Shown piece by piece: positions 25,292 to 33,802 of a stretch of DNA of 64,000 bases. The stretch covers positions 1-64,000 of the forward strand of contig NZ_BDCJ01000024.1 in NCBI RefSeq assembly GCF_001613445.1, written 5' to 3'. The stretch's first letter is position 1. Each line of letters begins with the position of its first letter. Both the position numbers and the translations under genes were made by a program. The notes below the pieces were generated by a model. The model searched no databases. It saw only the letters and a program-made list of their open reading frames with translations, and was not told the DNA's origin. Source of the stretch: Nocardia grenadensis NBRC 108939 (GTDB lineage Bacteria; Actinomycetota; Actinomycetes; Mycobacteriales; Mycobacteriaceae).

Positions 25292-26668
25292 CTATTCGCC
25301 TGTCAGGTCCGCGGGGATCGGGTCGCCGTCCGCGAGGGCTTGGAAGAAGCGGCTTGCGTCGGGATCGGCCCAGAGGAGCACATTTCCGCTGTCGGTGTCG
25401 GCGAAGCCGCCGACCGGGACCGTGGTGGCGAGGGTGTCGCCGCGCAGCGCCCAGGCAAGGCGGGCCAGATCCCAGATGTGGTCGTTCTTGTCCACGGTCA
25501 GGGAACCGGCGGTATCGCTGGCCATCGGCCACAGAGCGAAGGGGTTGACCAGGGTGGCGGGGCTGGTCGCCTTCTCCAGCAGAGCCGACAGGAACAGGCG
25601 CTGGTTGTTCATCCGGTCGATATCGGCCAGGGCGGTGGCGCGGCTGCGGACGAAACCGAGAGCCTCCGGCCCGTTCAGTTCCTGACAGCCGGCCGGGAGG
25701 TCGATACCGGCCAGGGGGTCGTTGATGGGCTGCGGTACACAGATATCGATACCGCCCAGCGCGTCCACGACGCCGGCGAAACCGGCGAAACCGATCTCCG
25801 CGTAGTGGTCGATGTGCAGTCCGGTCGCGATCTCCACCGTTTGCGTCAGCAGCGGCGCGCCGCCGAATGCGAACGAGGCGTTCAATTTGTCCTGGCCGTA
25901 CCCCGGAATATCGACGTAGGAGTCGCGGGGCAGGCTCACCAGTGTGGTGCGGCCCGACGGGGGGACGTGCACCAGGATGATCGTGTCGGTGCGCGGATCG
26001 CCGACCTCGCCGCCGGTGGCCAGACCGCTGGTCTGCTCCTCGGAGAGTCCGGCCCGGCTGTCCGAGCCGACCAGCAGCCAGTTGGTGCCGGCGGTGTTAC
26101 CGAGCCGGTCCTCGTAATCGCTGAGCGCGTCGATACGGGTGAGCGAACCGTCGAGTTTCACGACCGCGTAGACGAACAGGGCCAGTAGCGCCAGCAGGAT
26201 CGCCAGGAACCAGCGGCCGATATGGCGTTTACGGCGCGGACGCCGGGACGGCGGCGCCGCCGGGCGGCGGCCCGGTGGATTTCCGGTCGGGGGCGGGCGG
26301 CGGCGACCGTCACGGTACGGGACCGGCCGTTGGGTGGGGGCGTGGCCACCTTCGCGGTACGGCACCGGGCGTTGCGGCGGCGCGTGAGTGGGTGGCTGCG
26401 GTTTGCCGCCGCGGCCCGGTGCGGGGGGCCGGGCCGGGGGAGCGTTACGACCCTGCGGCGTCTGTGACCAGGCCCGTGGTGGTTCGTAGCGTTCGGTGGG
26501 GCGGCCGGGCTGCGCCGGCCCGGGATTACGGCGCATGACCTGCGGCGGTTCGACCGGCGGACGCCCACCCGGCGGCGGTGGTGGCCGGCGCGCGCCGGCT
26601 CGTCCGGGTCCCCCGCTGTGCGGCGGCACCCGGCGCATACGTGGGTCGTCGCCGTTCATCATCATCAA
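25292..26668 (-). CDS. LytR-CpsA-Psr (LCP) family glycopolymer ligase
   Basis: 458 residues. A long Pro/Arg/Gly-rich cytoplasmic region (1-145) is followed by a membrane helix (WFLAILLALLALFVYAVVKL) and an extracytoplasmic LCP domain: NWLLVGSDSRAGL, RTDTIILVHVPPSGRTTLVSLPRDSYVDI, FGGAPLLTQTVE, and the arginine pair in ALGFVRSRATALADIDRMNNQRLF. LCP enzymes attach polyprenyl-linked polymers such as arabinogalactan to peptidoglycan. The equivalent M. tuberculosis gene sits beside bfrB as here. Confidence 0.92.
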   Translation of the reverse strand: MMMMNGDDPRMRRVPPHSGGPGRAGARRPPPPPGGRPPVEPPQVMRRNPGPAQPGRPTERYEPPRAWSQTPQGRNAPPARPPAPGRGGKPQPPTHAPPQRPVPYREGGHAPTQRPVPYRDGRRRPPPTGNPPGRRPAAPPSRRPRRKRHIGRWFLAILLALLALFVYAVVKLDGSLTRIDALSDYEDRLGNTAGTNWLLVGSDSRAGLSEEQTSGLATGGEVGDPRTDTIILVHVPPSGRTTLVSLPRDSYVDIPGYGQDKLNASFAFGGAPLLTQTVEIATGLHIDHYAEIGFAGFAGVVDALGGIDICVPQPINDPLAGIDLPAGCQELNGPEALGFVRSRATALADIDRMNNQRLFLSALLEKATSPATLVNPFALWPMASDTAGSLTVDKNDHIWDLARLAWALRGDTLATTVPVGGFADTDSGNVLLWADPDASRFFQALADGDPIPADLTGE

Positions 26669-26764
26669 ACTGTACTTATCGATCGGGGCCTGTTCTGTCA
26701 GCGGCGGTGGCGTCGGTTCGACCCGCAGGTGAGCGCGCTGCGCCGGTATAGACGGCTTACCCCG

Positions 26765-27541
26765 CTAAGGCAGCCAGGACACCCGGCCCTGCAGCAACCC
26801 GTAGCCCACATAGGCCACGATGTCGATGAGGGCGTGCGCGATGATCAGCGGCCACAACCGGCCGGTGCGCTGCCAGAACCGGCCGAAGATCACCCCCATC
26901 ACCACATTGCCGAGCCCACCACCCAGCCCCTGGTACAGGTGATAGCTCCCACGCAGCAATGCGGACGCGGCCAGCGCAGAATTGTCCGACCAGCCCAGTG
27001 CGCGCAGCCTGGTCAGCAGAAAGGCCACCACGACGATCTCCTCGGCCGCCGAATTCGCGTATGCCGAGAGCACGAGGGCGGGAATGCGCCACCAGTGGTC
27101 GCTCAACGCGTCGGGCACGATCGTCACATTCACGCCGAGCGACTGCGCGATCAGATACAACCCCAGACCCGGCAGTCCGATGACGGCGGCCAGTGCCAGG
27201 CCGTACCACCCGTCGGGCCGGAAACGGGCCCGTGCGAGTCCGACCGCCCGGGGGCCGATACCGCTACGCCACAGCAGGTAGAGCGCCAGGCCCGCCCACG
27301 CCGCCAAGCGCAGCACGCCGAGCAGCTGGAAGAGCAGATCGATGACGGACTGGGTGGCCCGCGACGAGTTCAGGGCGACCGTCTGCCCGCCGACGCCGCC
27401 CGGTGCGAGCGCGCTCTCCAGCAGTGACAGCGCCGCGTTCATGCCGCTGAGCCCGAAGGTCACAGCGAGGACGACCAGGATCTCGAGCCGGATCCCCCGC
27501 TGCTCCCGGGTCCGGTCGTCGACCGAGTTGCTCTCGCGCAT
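26765..27541 (-). CDS. CPBP family intramembrane protease-like protein
   Basis: 258 residues, about eight helices. Motif 1 is AAEEIVVVAFLLTRL, where the usual EExxxR arginine is Val. Motif 2 is YHLYQG and motif 3 HALIDIVAYVGYG. The glutamates and histidines of the Abi/CPBP active site are present, but the arginine change is unusual. It may be a prenyl-protease-like peptidase or a non-catalytic relative. It lies 58 bases after the DUF2470 stop on the same strand. Confidence 0.85.
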   Translation of the reverse strand: MRESNSVDDRTREQRGIRLEILVVLAVTFGLSGMNAALSLLESALAPGGVGGQTVALNSSRATQSVIDLLFQLLGVLRLAAWAGLALYLLWRSGIGPRAVGLARARFRPDGWYGLALAAVIGLPGLGLYLIAQSLGVNVTIVPDALSDHWWRIPALVLSAYANSAAEEIVVVAFLLTRLRALGWSDNSALAASALLRGSYHLYQGLGGGLGNVVMGVIFGRFWQRTGRLWPLIIAHALIDIVAYVGYGLLQGRVSWLP

Positions 27542-27599
27542 ATCCAGAATCTACGTCTCGCGGTGCCCGGCCCCGACGCCGTAGGCGGTGCCGAGGGAT

Positions 27600-28364
27600 T
27601 CAGCCGCGGCGTAGGCCGTTGAGGAAGGGGCAGCCGGCCAGGATGCGGACGGCGCGCCCCAGGGCTTCGACGTCTTCGGCCGGAGTCGCGAAGGGGAGGC
27701 GGAAGTCGTGGTCGCCGTCGATACCTTCGATGCGCAGGGTGAGGCCGTAGCGGTCGATGGCCAGGGGATGGATGCGGCCGTGGCGGAGCTTCGCCGGTAG
27801 GTGCCGGGCCAGCTGGGCGACCACATCGGCGTGGTCGGCGTCGAGATGCTGGAGCCAGGCCGATTCCAGCCCACAGAAGGGGTCGGGTGCGGCCAGCCGC
27901 AGTTCGTCCACGCAGACGGATTCGGCTCCGGCGGAGTCCGCCACCACGGCCGAGTTCAGGACCAGGCGCAGCAGGGTGGTGGTATGGCCGATATCCAGTA
28001 GGCCGGGGTGCGGGTGTTCCTCGGCGACGGCGCTGACCAGCGTCCGTTGGGCGCGGGCCGGTACACCACGGATCCAACCGCGCAACCAGACCAGGGCCCG
28101 GACCGGTTCGCGCAGAGGCAGTGGTGCGTGGTCGGTGAGTTCGAGGACGGCGGGTGCGCCGGCGATGGCGGTGTTCGCCACGAAAACGGCCGCGCTGTCG
28201 TTGGGTACCGCGATCACCACGTCACCGCACCGGCGCAGGAAATGCACCGATACCGGGGTGGGATCGGCACCGGGGAGGGCGAGCACTGCCTGTTCGGCAT
28301 GTGCGCAGGCGCTGCGGACACGTTCGGCGGTGGACGGGGCGGATGCGGCGGCGGTCGGCGCCAT
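27600..28364 (-). CDS. DUF2470 protein under iron control
   Basis: 254 residues. An N-terminal FMN-binding split-barrel-like half (VSVHFLRRCGDVVIAVPNDSAAVFVAN) and a C-terminal DUF2470 domain (WLQHLDADHADVVAQLARHL, YGLTLRIEG) match the Rv3839-like group, related to HugZ-type haem-degradation proteins. A strong IdeR box (28408-28426) lies 44 bases upstream. The ATG at 28364 is preferred because GGAGG stands five bases before it. The M. tuberculosis homologue is a known IdeR-regulated gene. A role in haem or iron release is inferred. Confidence 0.88.
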   Translation of the reverse strand: MAPTAAASAPSTAERVRSACAHAEQAVLALPGADPTPVSVHFLRRCGDVVIAVPNDSAAVFVANTAIAGAPAVLELTDHAPLPLREPVRALVWLRGWIRGVPARAQRTLVSAVAEEHPHPGLLDIGHTTTLLRLVLNSAVVADSAGAESVCVDELRLAAPDPFCGLESAWLQHLDADHADVVAQLARHLPAKLRHGRIHPLAIDRYGLTLRIEGIDGDHDFRLPFATPAEDVEALGRAVRILAGCPFLNGLRRG

Positions 28365-28407
28365 CGGTACCTCCATTGCGGGCGTGCCCGACTTCACAAG
28401 CTCTGAT

Positions 28408-28426
28408 TTAGGTAAACCTAAGCTAA
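28408..28426 (-). promoter_or_regulatory. IdeR/DtxR-type iron box
   Basis: The minus-strand 19-mer TTAGCTTAGGTTTACCTAA matches the IdeR consensus TTAGGTTAGGCTAACCTAA at 16 of 19 positions. It lies just upstream of the DUF2470 gene and should repress it when iron is plentiful. Confidence 0.88.
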
Positions 28427-28547
28427 GTTAAAGAAGGGTGCAGCGCAAGGGCCCGATGGCTGCCGGCATCGGAGAGCGCGATCCGCTGGCGCCGTTCGAC
28501 GGGTACGCGCTACGCGGCCGCGGGACCCCCGGGCATACGATCTGGGG

Positions 28548-28961
28548 GTGGTAGCTGGTGAATCGCAGCCGGTACTCGTCGAACTGACCGTCCCGAAGCG
28601 CACGACCGAACGCGGACTAGTCGACGGTCTGGTGGTCCCGACCGGAACATTCGCCGGGGTTCGGCTGGTCGAGTCGGCCATCTCCGACGAAGCTGTCGCC
28701 GATCTGCTGGCCGAGGTCGCGCACAGCCCGGACGGTTTCGCGGCTCGCGCCGATACCGCCACCCGTGCGCTCGCCATCGTCGCCGCCACCGCCGCCGCAC
28801 TGTGCGGCGACGATATCCGCACAGCCCTGCGCAGCCCGAACACCGCCTTCCTGGCCGGCCTCTCCGGTGGCGCGGTCGAGGCGGTCCGCGAGGTGCTGCT
28901 CGGGATCGAGAGCGAGGAACCCGCCGACCTGGAGCAGGCGTTGCGGGCGGCACTGCGCTGA
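28548..28961 (+). CDS. Hypothetical small soluble protein
   Basis: 137 residues, GTG start, no signal or membrane segment. The Ala-rich helical sequence reads GLVDGLVVPTGTFAGVRLVESAISDEAVADLLAEVAHSPDGFAARADTA, then LRSPNTAFLAGLSGGAVEAVREVLLGIES. No family is recognised. It lies divergent from the iron-box promoter and may share its upstream region (120 bases), and is 172 bases ahead of pheA. Confidence 0.6.
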   Translation: MVAGESQPVLVELTVPKRTTERGLVDGLVVPTGTFAGVRLVESAISDEAVADLLAEVAHSPDGFAARADTATRALAIVAATAAALCGDDIRTALRSPNTAFLAGLSGGAVEAVREVLLGIESEEPADLEQALRAALR

Positions 28962-29133
28962 CCGGAGTGGCCCCGGCTGCGGCGTCCGGTATCTCGCCCG
29001 CGCTCGAACCCCGGCTCCGCGGGGCCGTCGATAGTGAGCTGATCCGGGCGCGCCCACGTCATCGGCTCGGTTCTGTGATCGTCCGGATCCCGTGGTCGGC
29101 GGGCCCGGCGCCCACACCAGTAGTCTCGTAGAC

Positions 29134-30051
29134 GTGCCGCGTATCGCGTATTTCGGTCCGTCCGGAACTTTTACCGAGATGGCCCTCGCCGAATTCGAGA
29201 GCTCGGGGTCCTTCGACGGGCCGGTCGAGCGGGTCGCCGCGCCCAGTCAGTCCGCCGCCCTGGACCTGGTCCGGGCAGGCGAGGTGACCGCTGCGGTGGT
29301 ACCGATCGAGAGTTCGGTCGAGGGCTCCATCTCGGCGACCCTCGATTCGCTGGCGATCGGGCCCCGCCTGCAGATCATCGCCGAGGTCGAATTGGAGGTG
29401 ACCTTCACGATCGTCGCGCGTCCGGGCACCGAGATCGGCGCGGTGCGCACGCTGGCGGCATATCCGGTCGCGCTCGCGCAGGTCAGGCAGTGGGTCCAGG
29501 ACAGCCTGGGGGAGGTGGCGCTGCACACGTCGAGCTCCAATGCCGGCGCCGCCGAAGACGTGCGGGCCGGGCTGGCCGACGCCGGGGTCTCCACCATGCT
29601 CGCCGGGGACCGACTCGGGCTGATCGCGCTGGCCTCGGGCGTCGCCGACCACGAACAGGCAATCACCCGGTTCGTGCTGGTCACCGCGCCGCGGGTGGCG
29701 CCCGCCCCCACCGGCACCGACCGGACCTCCATCGTGCTCGAGGAACTGCCGAATATGCCCGGCTCGCTGATGCGGGCTTTCGCCGAATTCGCGACCCGCG
29801 GCGTAGACCTCACCCGGATCGAATCCCGGCCCACCCGCACCGGTATGGGAACCTACCGATTCTACCTGGATTGTGTCGGTCATATCGAAGACGCGGCGGT
29901 GGCCGAAGCGCTCAAAGCGCTGCACCGCACCGCGCGGATCCGGTTCCTCGGATCCTGGCCGGCCACCTCGGCGACCGGAACTCCGCCGCCGTCGGACGAG
30001 GACGCCGCCATCTGGTTGACACAGCTACGCAAAGGGGTGGCCGACCTGTGA
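29134..30051 (+). CDS. pheA: Prephenate dehydratase
   Basis: 305 residues. The catalytic domain opens IAYFGPSGTFTEMALAEF and contains VVPIESSVEGSI and the essential TRF motif in EQAITRFVLV. The C-terminal ACT domain (PGSLMRAFAEFATRGVDLTRIESRP) binds phenylalanine for feedback inhibition. It makes phenylpyruvate in phenylalanine biosynthesis. The start is GTG 29134, directly before the conserved PRIAYFG. A histidine phosphatase follows after 55 bases, as in mycobacteria. Confidence 0.95.
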   Translation: MPRIAYFGPSGTFTEMALAEFESSGSFDGPVERVAAPSQSAALDLVRAGEVTAAVVPIESSVEGSISATLDSLAIGPRLQIIAEVELEVTFTIVARPGTEIGAVRTLAAYPVALAQVRQWVQDSLGEVALHTSSSNAGAAEDVRAGLADAGVSTMLAGDRLGLIALASGVADHEQAITRFVLVTAPRVAPAPTGTDRTSIVLEELPNMPGSLMRAFAEFATRGVDLTRIESRPTRTGMGTYRFYLDCVGHIEDAAVAEALKALHRTARIRFLGSWPATSATGTPPPSDEDAAIWLTQLRKGVADL

Positions 30052-30106
30052 TGCGATCCTCCCGCCTTCACCGCGGACCAGATATATCCGCTCCGGAGGA
30101 GGCGAT

Positions 30107-30769
30107 ATGACTGCGAAACTGATATTGGTGCGACACGGGGAAACCGAAGGCAATGTCGCCAAAATGCTGGACACCAAGCTCCCCGGGCTCCCGCTGACCG
30201 AGCGTGGCGTGGCGCAGGCCAAGGCATTCGGTGCGGCCCTGACAGTCCCGCCGCGCGCGCTGTTCCACTCGCGGGCGCTGCGCGCCCGCCAGACAGCCGG
30301 CTATATCGAGGCCGCTACCGGGGTGACCGCGGTAGAGCGCGACGGCGTACACGAGGTGCAGCTGGGCGCTCTGGACGGACAGAGCACCAGGGAGGCCCAC
30401 GACCGGTTCCAGGCCGTGTACCGGTTGTGGCACGAGGGCCGGTTGGACGAGCGCATCGCGGGCGGCGAAACCGCGCAGGAGGTGCTGGATCGGTTCGTTC
30501 CGGCGGTGACCGGGCTGCGGACCGAGTTCCTCGACGGTAGCGACAGCGGCGACGTTCTGGTCGTCACCCACGGCGCCGCCATGCGCTTGGTCGGCAGGTT
30601 CCTCGCCGGGGTCGCGCCACCGTTCACCACCAACAACCACTTGGACAACACCGAGACGATCGAACTCGTCCCGCGCCCGGACGGCGGCTGGGAATGCGCA
30701 CGCTGGGGTCGCTTCACGCCGCCGTTCGGGGCGAAGGCGGAGGCCGGCGCCGATGACCCGATGGGCTGA
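30107..30769 (+). CDS. Histidine phosphatase family protein
   Basis: 220 residues of the phosphoglycerate mutase-like fold: LILVRHGETEGN with phosphoacceptor His10, LFHSRALRARQTA with the second arginine, and VVTHGAAMRLVG with the partner histidine. GGAGGAGG just before the ATG is a strong ribosome-binding site. Substrate unknown. Probably co-transcribed with pheA. Confidence 0.9.
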   Translation: MTAKLILVRHGETEGNVAKMLDTKLPGLPLTERGVAQAKAFGAALTVPPRALFHSRALRARQTAGYIEAATGVTAVERDGVHEVQLGALDGQSTREAHDRFQAVYRLWHEGRLDERIAGGETAQEVLDRFVPAVTGLRTEFLDGSDSGDVLVVTHGAAMRLVGRFLAGVAPPFTTNNHLDNTETIELVPRPDGGWECARWGRFTPPFGAKAEAGADDPMG

Positions 30770-30776
30770 GTCCGGC

Positions 30777-31607
30777 TCAGGCGAGGTGCGGGTTACGGGG
30801 GAACTCGGCGCGTTCGGGTAGCGAGTTGATCAGATCCTGGAGTGCGATCCGGAGCCGGGCATCGGTACCACTGCTGAACGAAGTCCATTTGGTGCCGTCG
30901 TCGGCCAGGCTGGCCGTCGCGATGAACCGGCCCGCCCGGGTATCGAACACGGCGATATGGTTCTCCGCGATATCGCGGCTCGCATCGCCGTACACCACCC
31001 CGACGATCTCCGCGTGCGAGTCGCAATGTGCCATCGCCGAGGCGATCACCTGTGCGTCCCGAGGGGGGTTGCCGACCTCCGCCAGCCGGGCCGCGGTGGC
31101 CGTCGGATCTCCCGCATCGTCGAAGATGGGTACCAGTCGTTCGGTGGGAGCGTTCATCCCGGTGAGTTCCAGCGGTTCGGCCGGGCCGAGCGCCATGATG
31201 ACGGGGGCGGGCAGATCCTCGGTCGCCTCGTCGATCACATAGGTCTGCGGGCCGCGGAGGGCGACGGTCACCAGGTCGTCACCCTTCGCCAGACACATCC
31301 GGCTCACCTGCCCCGCGACGATGAGGCGCAGCGCGACCACCCAGTGCGGCCGGTACAGGCCGCGCAGGCGTTCCGCGAGTTCCGGATGAATTCGTTCACC
31401 GTCCAACAGATCCCGGTCGGTGAGCGACCGGGCCGCGGCGTCCATCGCGGCGTCGTGGTCGACCTGGTTGTCATAGCGACCCCGTGCGTCGAGCACGACG
31501 GGTACCTCGTCGATCTCCAGTGCCTCCAGGAGGTACTGCATTTCGTCGAGGGACAGCGTGACCGCCGCCAGTGTCGACGGTCCGCGCCCTGCTCCGAGCA
31601 CTGTCAC
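30777..31607 (-). CDS. EspG-family ESX secretion chaperone
   Basis: 276 residues matching EspG: LSLDEMQYLLEALEIDEVPVVLDARGRYD at the start, then the alternating beta pattern, AHCDSHAEIVGVVYGDASRD and a C-terminal ALQDLINSLPE. EspG binds the helical tip of PE/PPE dimers in the cytosol and delivers them to the type VII (ESX) secretion machine. Its start overlaps the PPE stop by four bases. No ESX core genes (eccB-E, mycP, esx) are in the window, so it must work with a system elsewhere. Confidence 0.88.
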   Translation of the reverse strand: MTVLGAGRGPSTLAAVTLSLDEMQYLLEALEIDEVPVVLDARGRYDNQVDHDAAMDAAARSLTDRDLLDGERIHPELAERLRGLYRPHWVVALRLIVAGQVSRMCLAKGDDLVTVALRGPQTYVIDEATEDLPAPVIMALGPAEPLELTGMNAPTERLVPIFDDAGDPTATAARLAEVGNPPRDAQVIASAMAHCDSHAEIVGVVYGDASRDIAENHIAVFDTRAGRFIATASLADDGTKWTSFSSGTDARLRIALQDLINSLPERAEFPRNPHLA

Positions 31608-32770
31608 TTGTCCGCTCGTGGCGGTTCGGCGCCGATCACACCGTCGGCGATGTAGCGACCGTCGGTGAAGTGATCACCGCGCAGGTACTCGGCGCCGTCG
31701 TGTTCCTGCTCGTCCTCGCCGGCGGCGCCGCGCGAATTGCCCAGCAGGGGACTGGTGGACGAGCCGGGGCCGGCCGGACGCACCGGTGCCGCCTCCCCGC
31801 GCGTGAGCGCGACGGTCTCCGTGGCCGGGGCCGTGGCATTCGTCGCCGGGGCGCCCCACCCCTCGGGCACCTTCAGGCCGCCGTTGTTGAGGCCGAGTGC
31901 CGAACCGCCGGGCATACCGCCGGCCCGGGTGGCCGCCGCCGCGGTGGCCGCTACGGCTCCGGTGACCATCGAGGGCGCCAACGGCGCCACGGCAGCCGGG
32001 GCCGGGGCGGAGGTGGTGGCCGCGACGAGCGCGTTGGCCCCCAGATTGCCGACCGTGGTGACACCGGTGCTCGCCACCGAGCCGGCGACATGCGCCGCCT
32101 GCGTTGCCGCGCTGGCCAATCCGGGATTCTGCGCCAGCGCGGTGCCGGCGGCGGCCAGCATCTTCACCGGGTCGCCGTTGGCCTCCTTCATGGCCTCCTC
32201 GGCGGAGGAGGAATCGACCTGACCGGCGCCGTTGGCGATCGGCGGTGGATTGAAGAACTCACCGGGGGTGAGCACCGTGGCGGAGATGGCCGCCTCGTAG
32301 GTCTCCATGGTGAGCGCGGCCCGCAGATCCAGCGCGGCCTTGGCGGCCTCGGCCACCTCGGAGGTGCCGTTCAGGACGCCGCCGGTGGAATGCGCCGCTA
32401 CGCGAGCGGCATTGACCGCGGCGATCTCGGGCAGGCTCGGCATGGCGATCGAGGCGACGGTGTAGGCGGTGGCCTGCGAGGCGGCCTTGGTGCCGAGGGT
32501 GGCGGCCATGGCGCCCTGCTGCTCGGCCCATCCGGTGAAGCCGACGAGCCGGGCCAGGGCACCGATACCGTTGACGCTCTGCATACCGACGCCGAGCTCG
32601 GCCATGACCCGGACGACGGTGGCGGTCGCGTCGACCCACGCACCGGTGAGCCCACCCCAGGCTCCGGCGGCCGCGCTCATCGGAATGGCGTGCGAGCCCG
32701 CGTTCAGCGCGATCGAATTCCCCTCGGCGAGTCTGGGCAGCCAGAACACCCCGGTGATACCTGCGGTCAT
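31604..32770 (-). CDS. PPE family protein
   Basis: 388 residues. The N-terminal 180 residues are the helical PPE domain: VFWLPRLAEGNSIALNAG, a WxG-type turn in AAAGAWGGLTGAW, and PGEFFNPPPIANG at the domain end. The name-giving Pro-Pro-Glu is replaced by LPRLAEGNS, as in other non-mycobacterial members. The C-terminal half is Ala/Gly/Pro/Thr low complexity. It is likely to pair with the PE protein 163 bases upstream and to be secreted with the help of EspG. Confidence 0.88.
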   Translation of the reverse strand: MTAGITGVFWLPRLAEGNSIALNAGSHAIPMSAAAGAWGGLTGAWVDATATVVRVMAELGVGMQSVNGIGALARLVGFTGWAEQQGAMAATLGTKAASQATAYTVASIAMPSLPEIAAVNAARVAAHSTGGVLNGTSEVAEAAKAALDLRAALTMETYEAAISATVLTPGEFFNPPPIANGAGQVDSSSAEEAMKEANGDPVKMLAAAGTALAQNPGLASAATQAAHVAGSVASTGVTTVGNLGANALVAATTSAPAPAAVAPLAPSMVTGAVAATAAAATRAGGMPGGSALGLNNGGLKVPEGWGAPATNATAPATETVALTRGEAAPVRPAGPGSSTSPLLGNSRGAAGEDEQEHDGAEYLRGDHFTDGRYIADGVIGAEPPRADK

Positions 32771-32933
32771 GCTTGTTTCTCCCCTTGTGAACTATCGATG
32801 GTGAATCGGCGGTCTCGCCGCATATGCGTGGTCACCGTGCTCTGCTTCTCGGTCCTGGTCTCGGTGTGGGCCGGCCGTACCGCCGCATCCGCTTCGGCGT
32901 ATGAACGCGGACGGGCGCCGCCCGGCAGCACCA

Positions 32934-33266
32934 CTAGGCAGCGATCGACCCGAACGGTGCCCCGGTCAGCGCCAGCACACCCGCCGAGGCCGCGTCCTGG
33001 ACCAGGTACTGGGCCAGCTGGGTGCGCAGGATCGCGGCCGTATGGTGCAGTTCGAGGACGGCCTGGGCGAGCGAGGTCTGATGGGTGGCGGCGGCCTTGT
33101 TCATATGCATCGCACCGTGGATCGAGGCCTCGTCCGCGCCGGACGGCACGACATAGGTGGCCGGTACGGTGGCCGCGGCCACCCCGGCCAGCCTGTCGGC
33201 GAGCAGATCCAGCTCGACCGCGGCGGCGAGGATGAGCTCCGGTGTGACGTCGACGTTGCCAATCAT
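32934..33266 (-). CDS. PE family protein with YxxxD secretion signal
   Basis: 110 residues, two long helices with a turn: VTPELILAAAVELDLLADRLAG, then AAATHQTSLAQAVLELHHTAAILRTQLAQYLVQD. YLVQD fits the general type VII YxxxD/E secretion signal at the usual place after the second helix. The ATG at 33266 is set by AAGGAG nine bases before it. It is the first gene of the PE-PPE-EspG cassette. Confidence 0.85.
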   Translation of the reverse strand: MIGNVDVTPELILAAAVELDLLADRLAGVAAATVPATYVVPSGADEASIHGAMHMNKAAATHQTSLAQAVLELHHTAAILRTQLAQYLVQDAASAGVLALTGAPFGSIAA

Positions 33267-33438
33267 GTCCTCGACTCCTTCTGGTGGCGGCTCTTGGGCG
33301 GAACCACGAGAATTCCCCCTACGAGTAGATCGGACGCGATACCCCCGCCGGCGGTTCCATCGATTCCGAAATTTTCTCCGTCGGCCCAGCCCCCGCCCGT
33401 GCATCCCCTGCCGGCTCGTTGCGTGGACCGGACTGAGC

Positions 33439-33792
33439 TTAACCCCATCCCAGCTGATGGAGACGGTCTTCGTCAATCCCGAAATAGTGTGCGATTTCGT
33501 GGATCACGGTGATCCGTACTTCCTCGATCACCTCGGACTCGTCGGAGCACACGTCCAGCAGCGCGTCTCGGTAGATGGTGACGGTATCGGGCAGCGAGCC
33601 GCCGTAGTGGCTGTCGCGTTCGGTCAGCGCGATCCCGTGATAGAGACCCAGCAGATGCGGGTCGTCGGGATTGCGCGGTTCGATCAGGATCACCACATTG
33701 TCGATGGCGCGGGTCAGCTCGGCCGGGATCTGGTCGAGCGCATCGCCGACCAGCTCCTCGAATCGTGCCTCGGACATACGGACCGGCATCAT
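33439..33792 (-). CDS. Small zincin-like metallopeptidase
   Basis: About 117 residues of the minimal metallopeptidase family: FEELVGDALDQIPAEL near the start, VVILIEPRNPDDPHLLGLYHGIALTERD, and zinc site VIHEIAHYFGIDEDRL (HExxH...E/D). It resembles Rv3836. The ATG pair at 33789-33792 follows GGAG and sits 10 bases after the septum-protein stop, so the two are co-transcribed as in M. tuberculosis. Substrate unknown. Confidence 0.87.
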   Translation of the reverse strand: MMPVRMSEARFEELVGDALDQIPAELTRAIDNVVILIEPRNPDDPHLLGLYHGIALTERDSHYGGSLPDTVTIYRDALLDVCSDESEVIEEVRITVIHEIAHYFGIDEDRLHQLGWG

Positions 33793-33802
33793 CACGCTCC
33801 GG

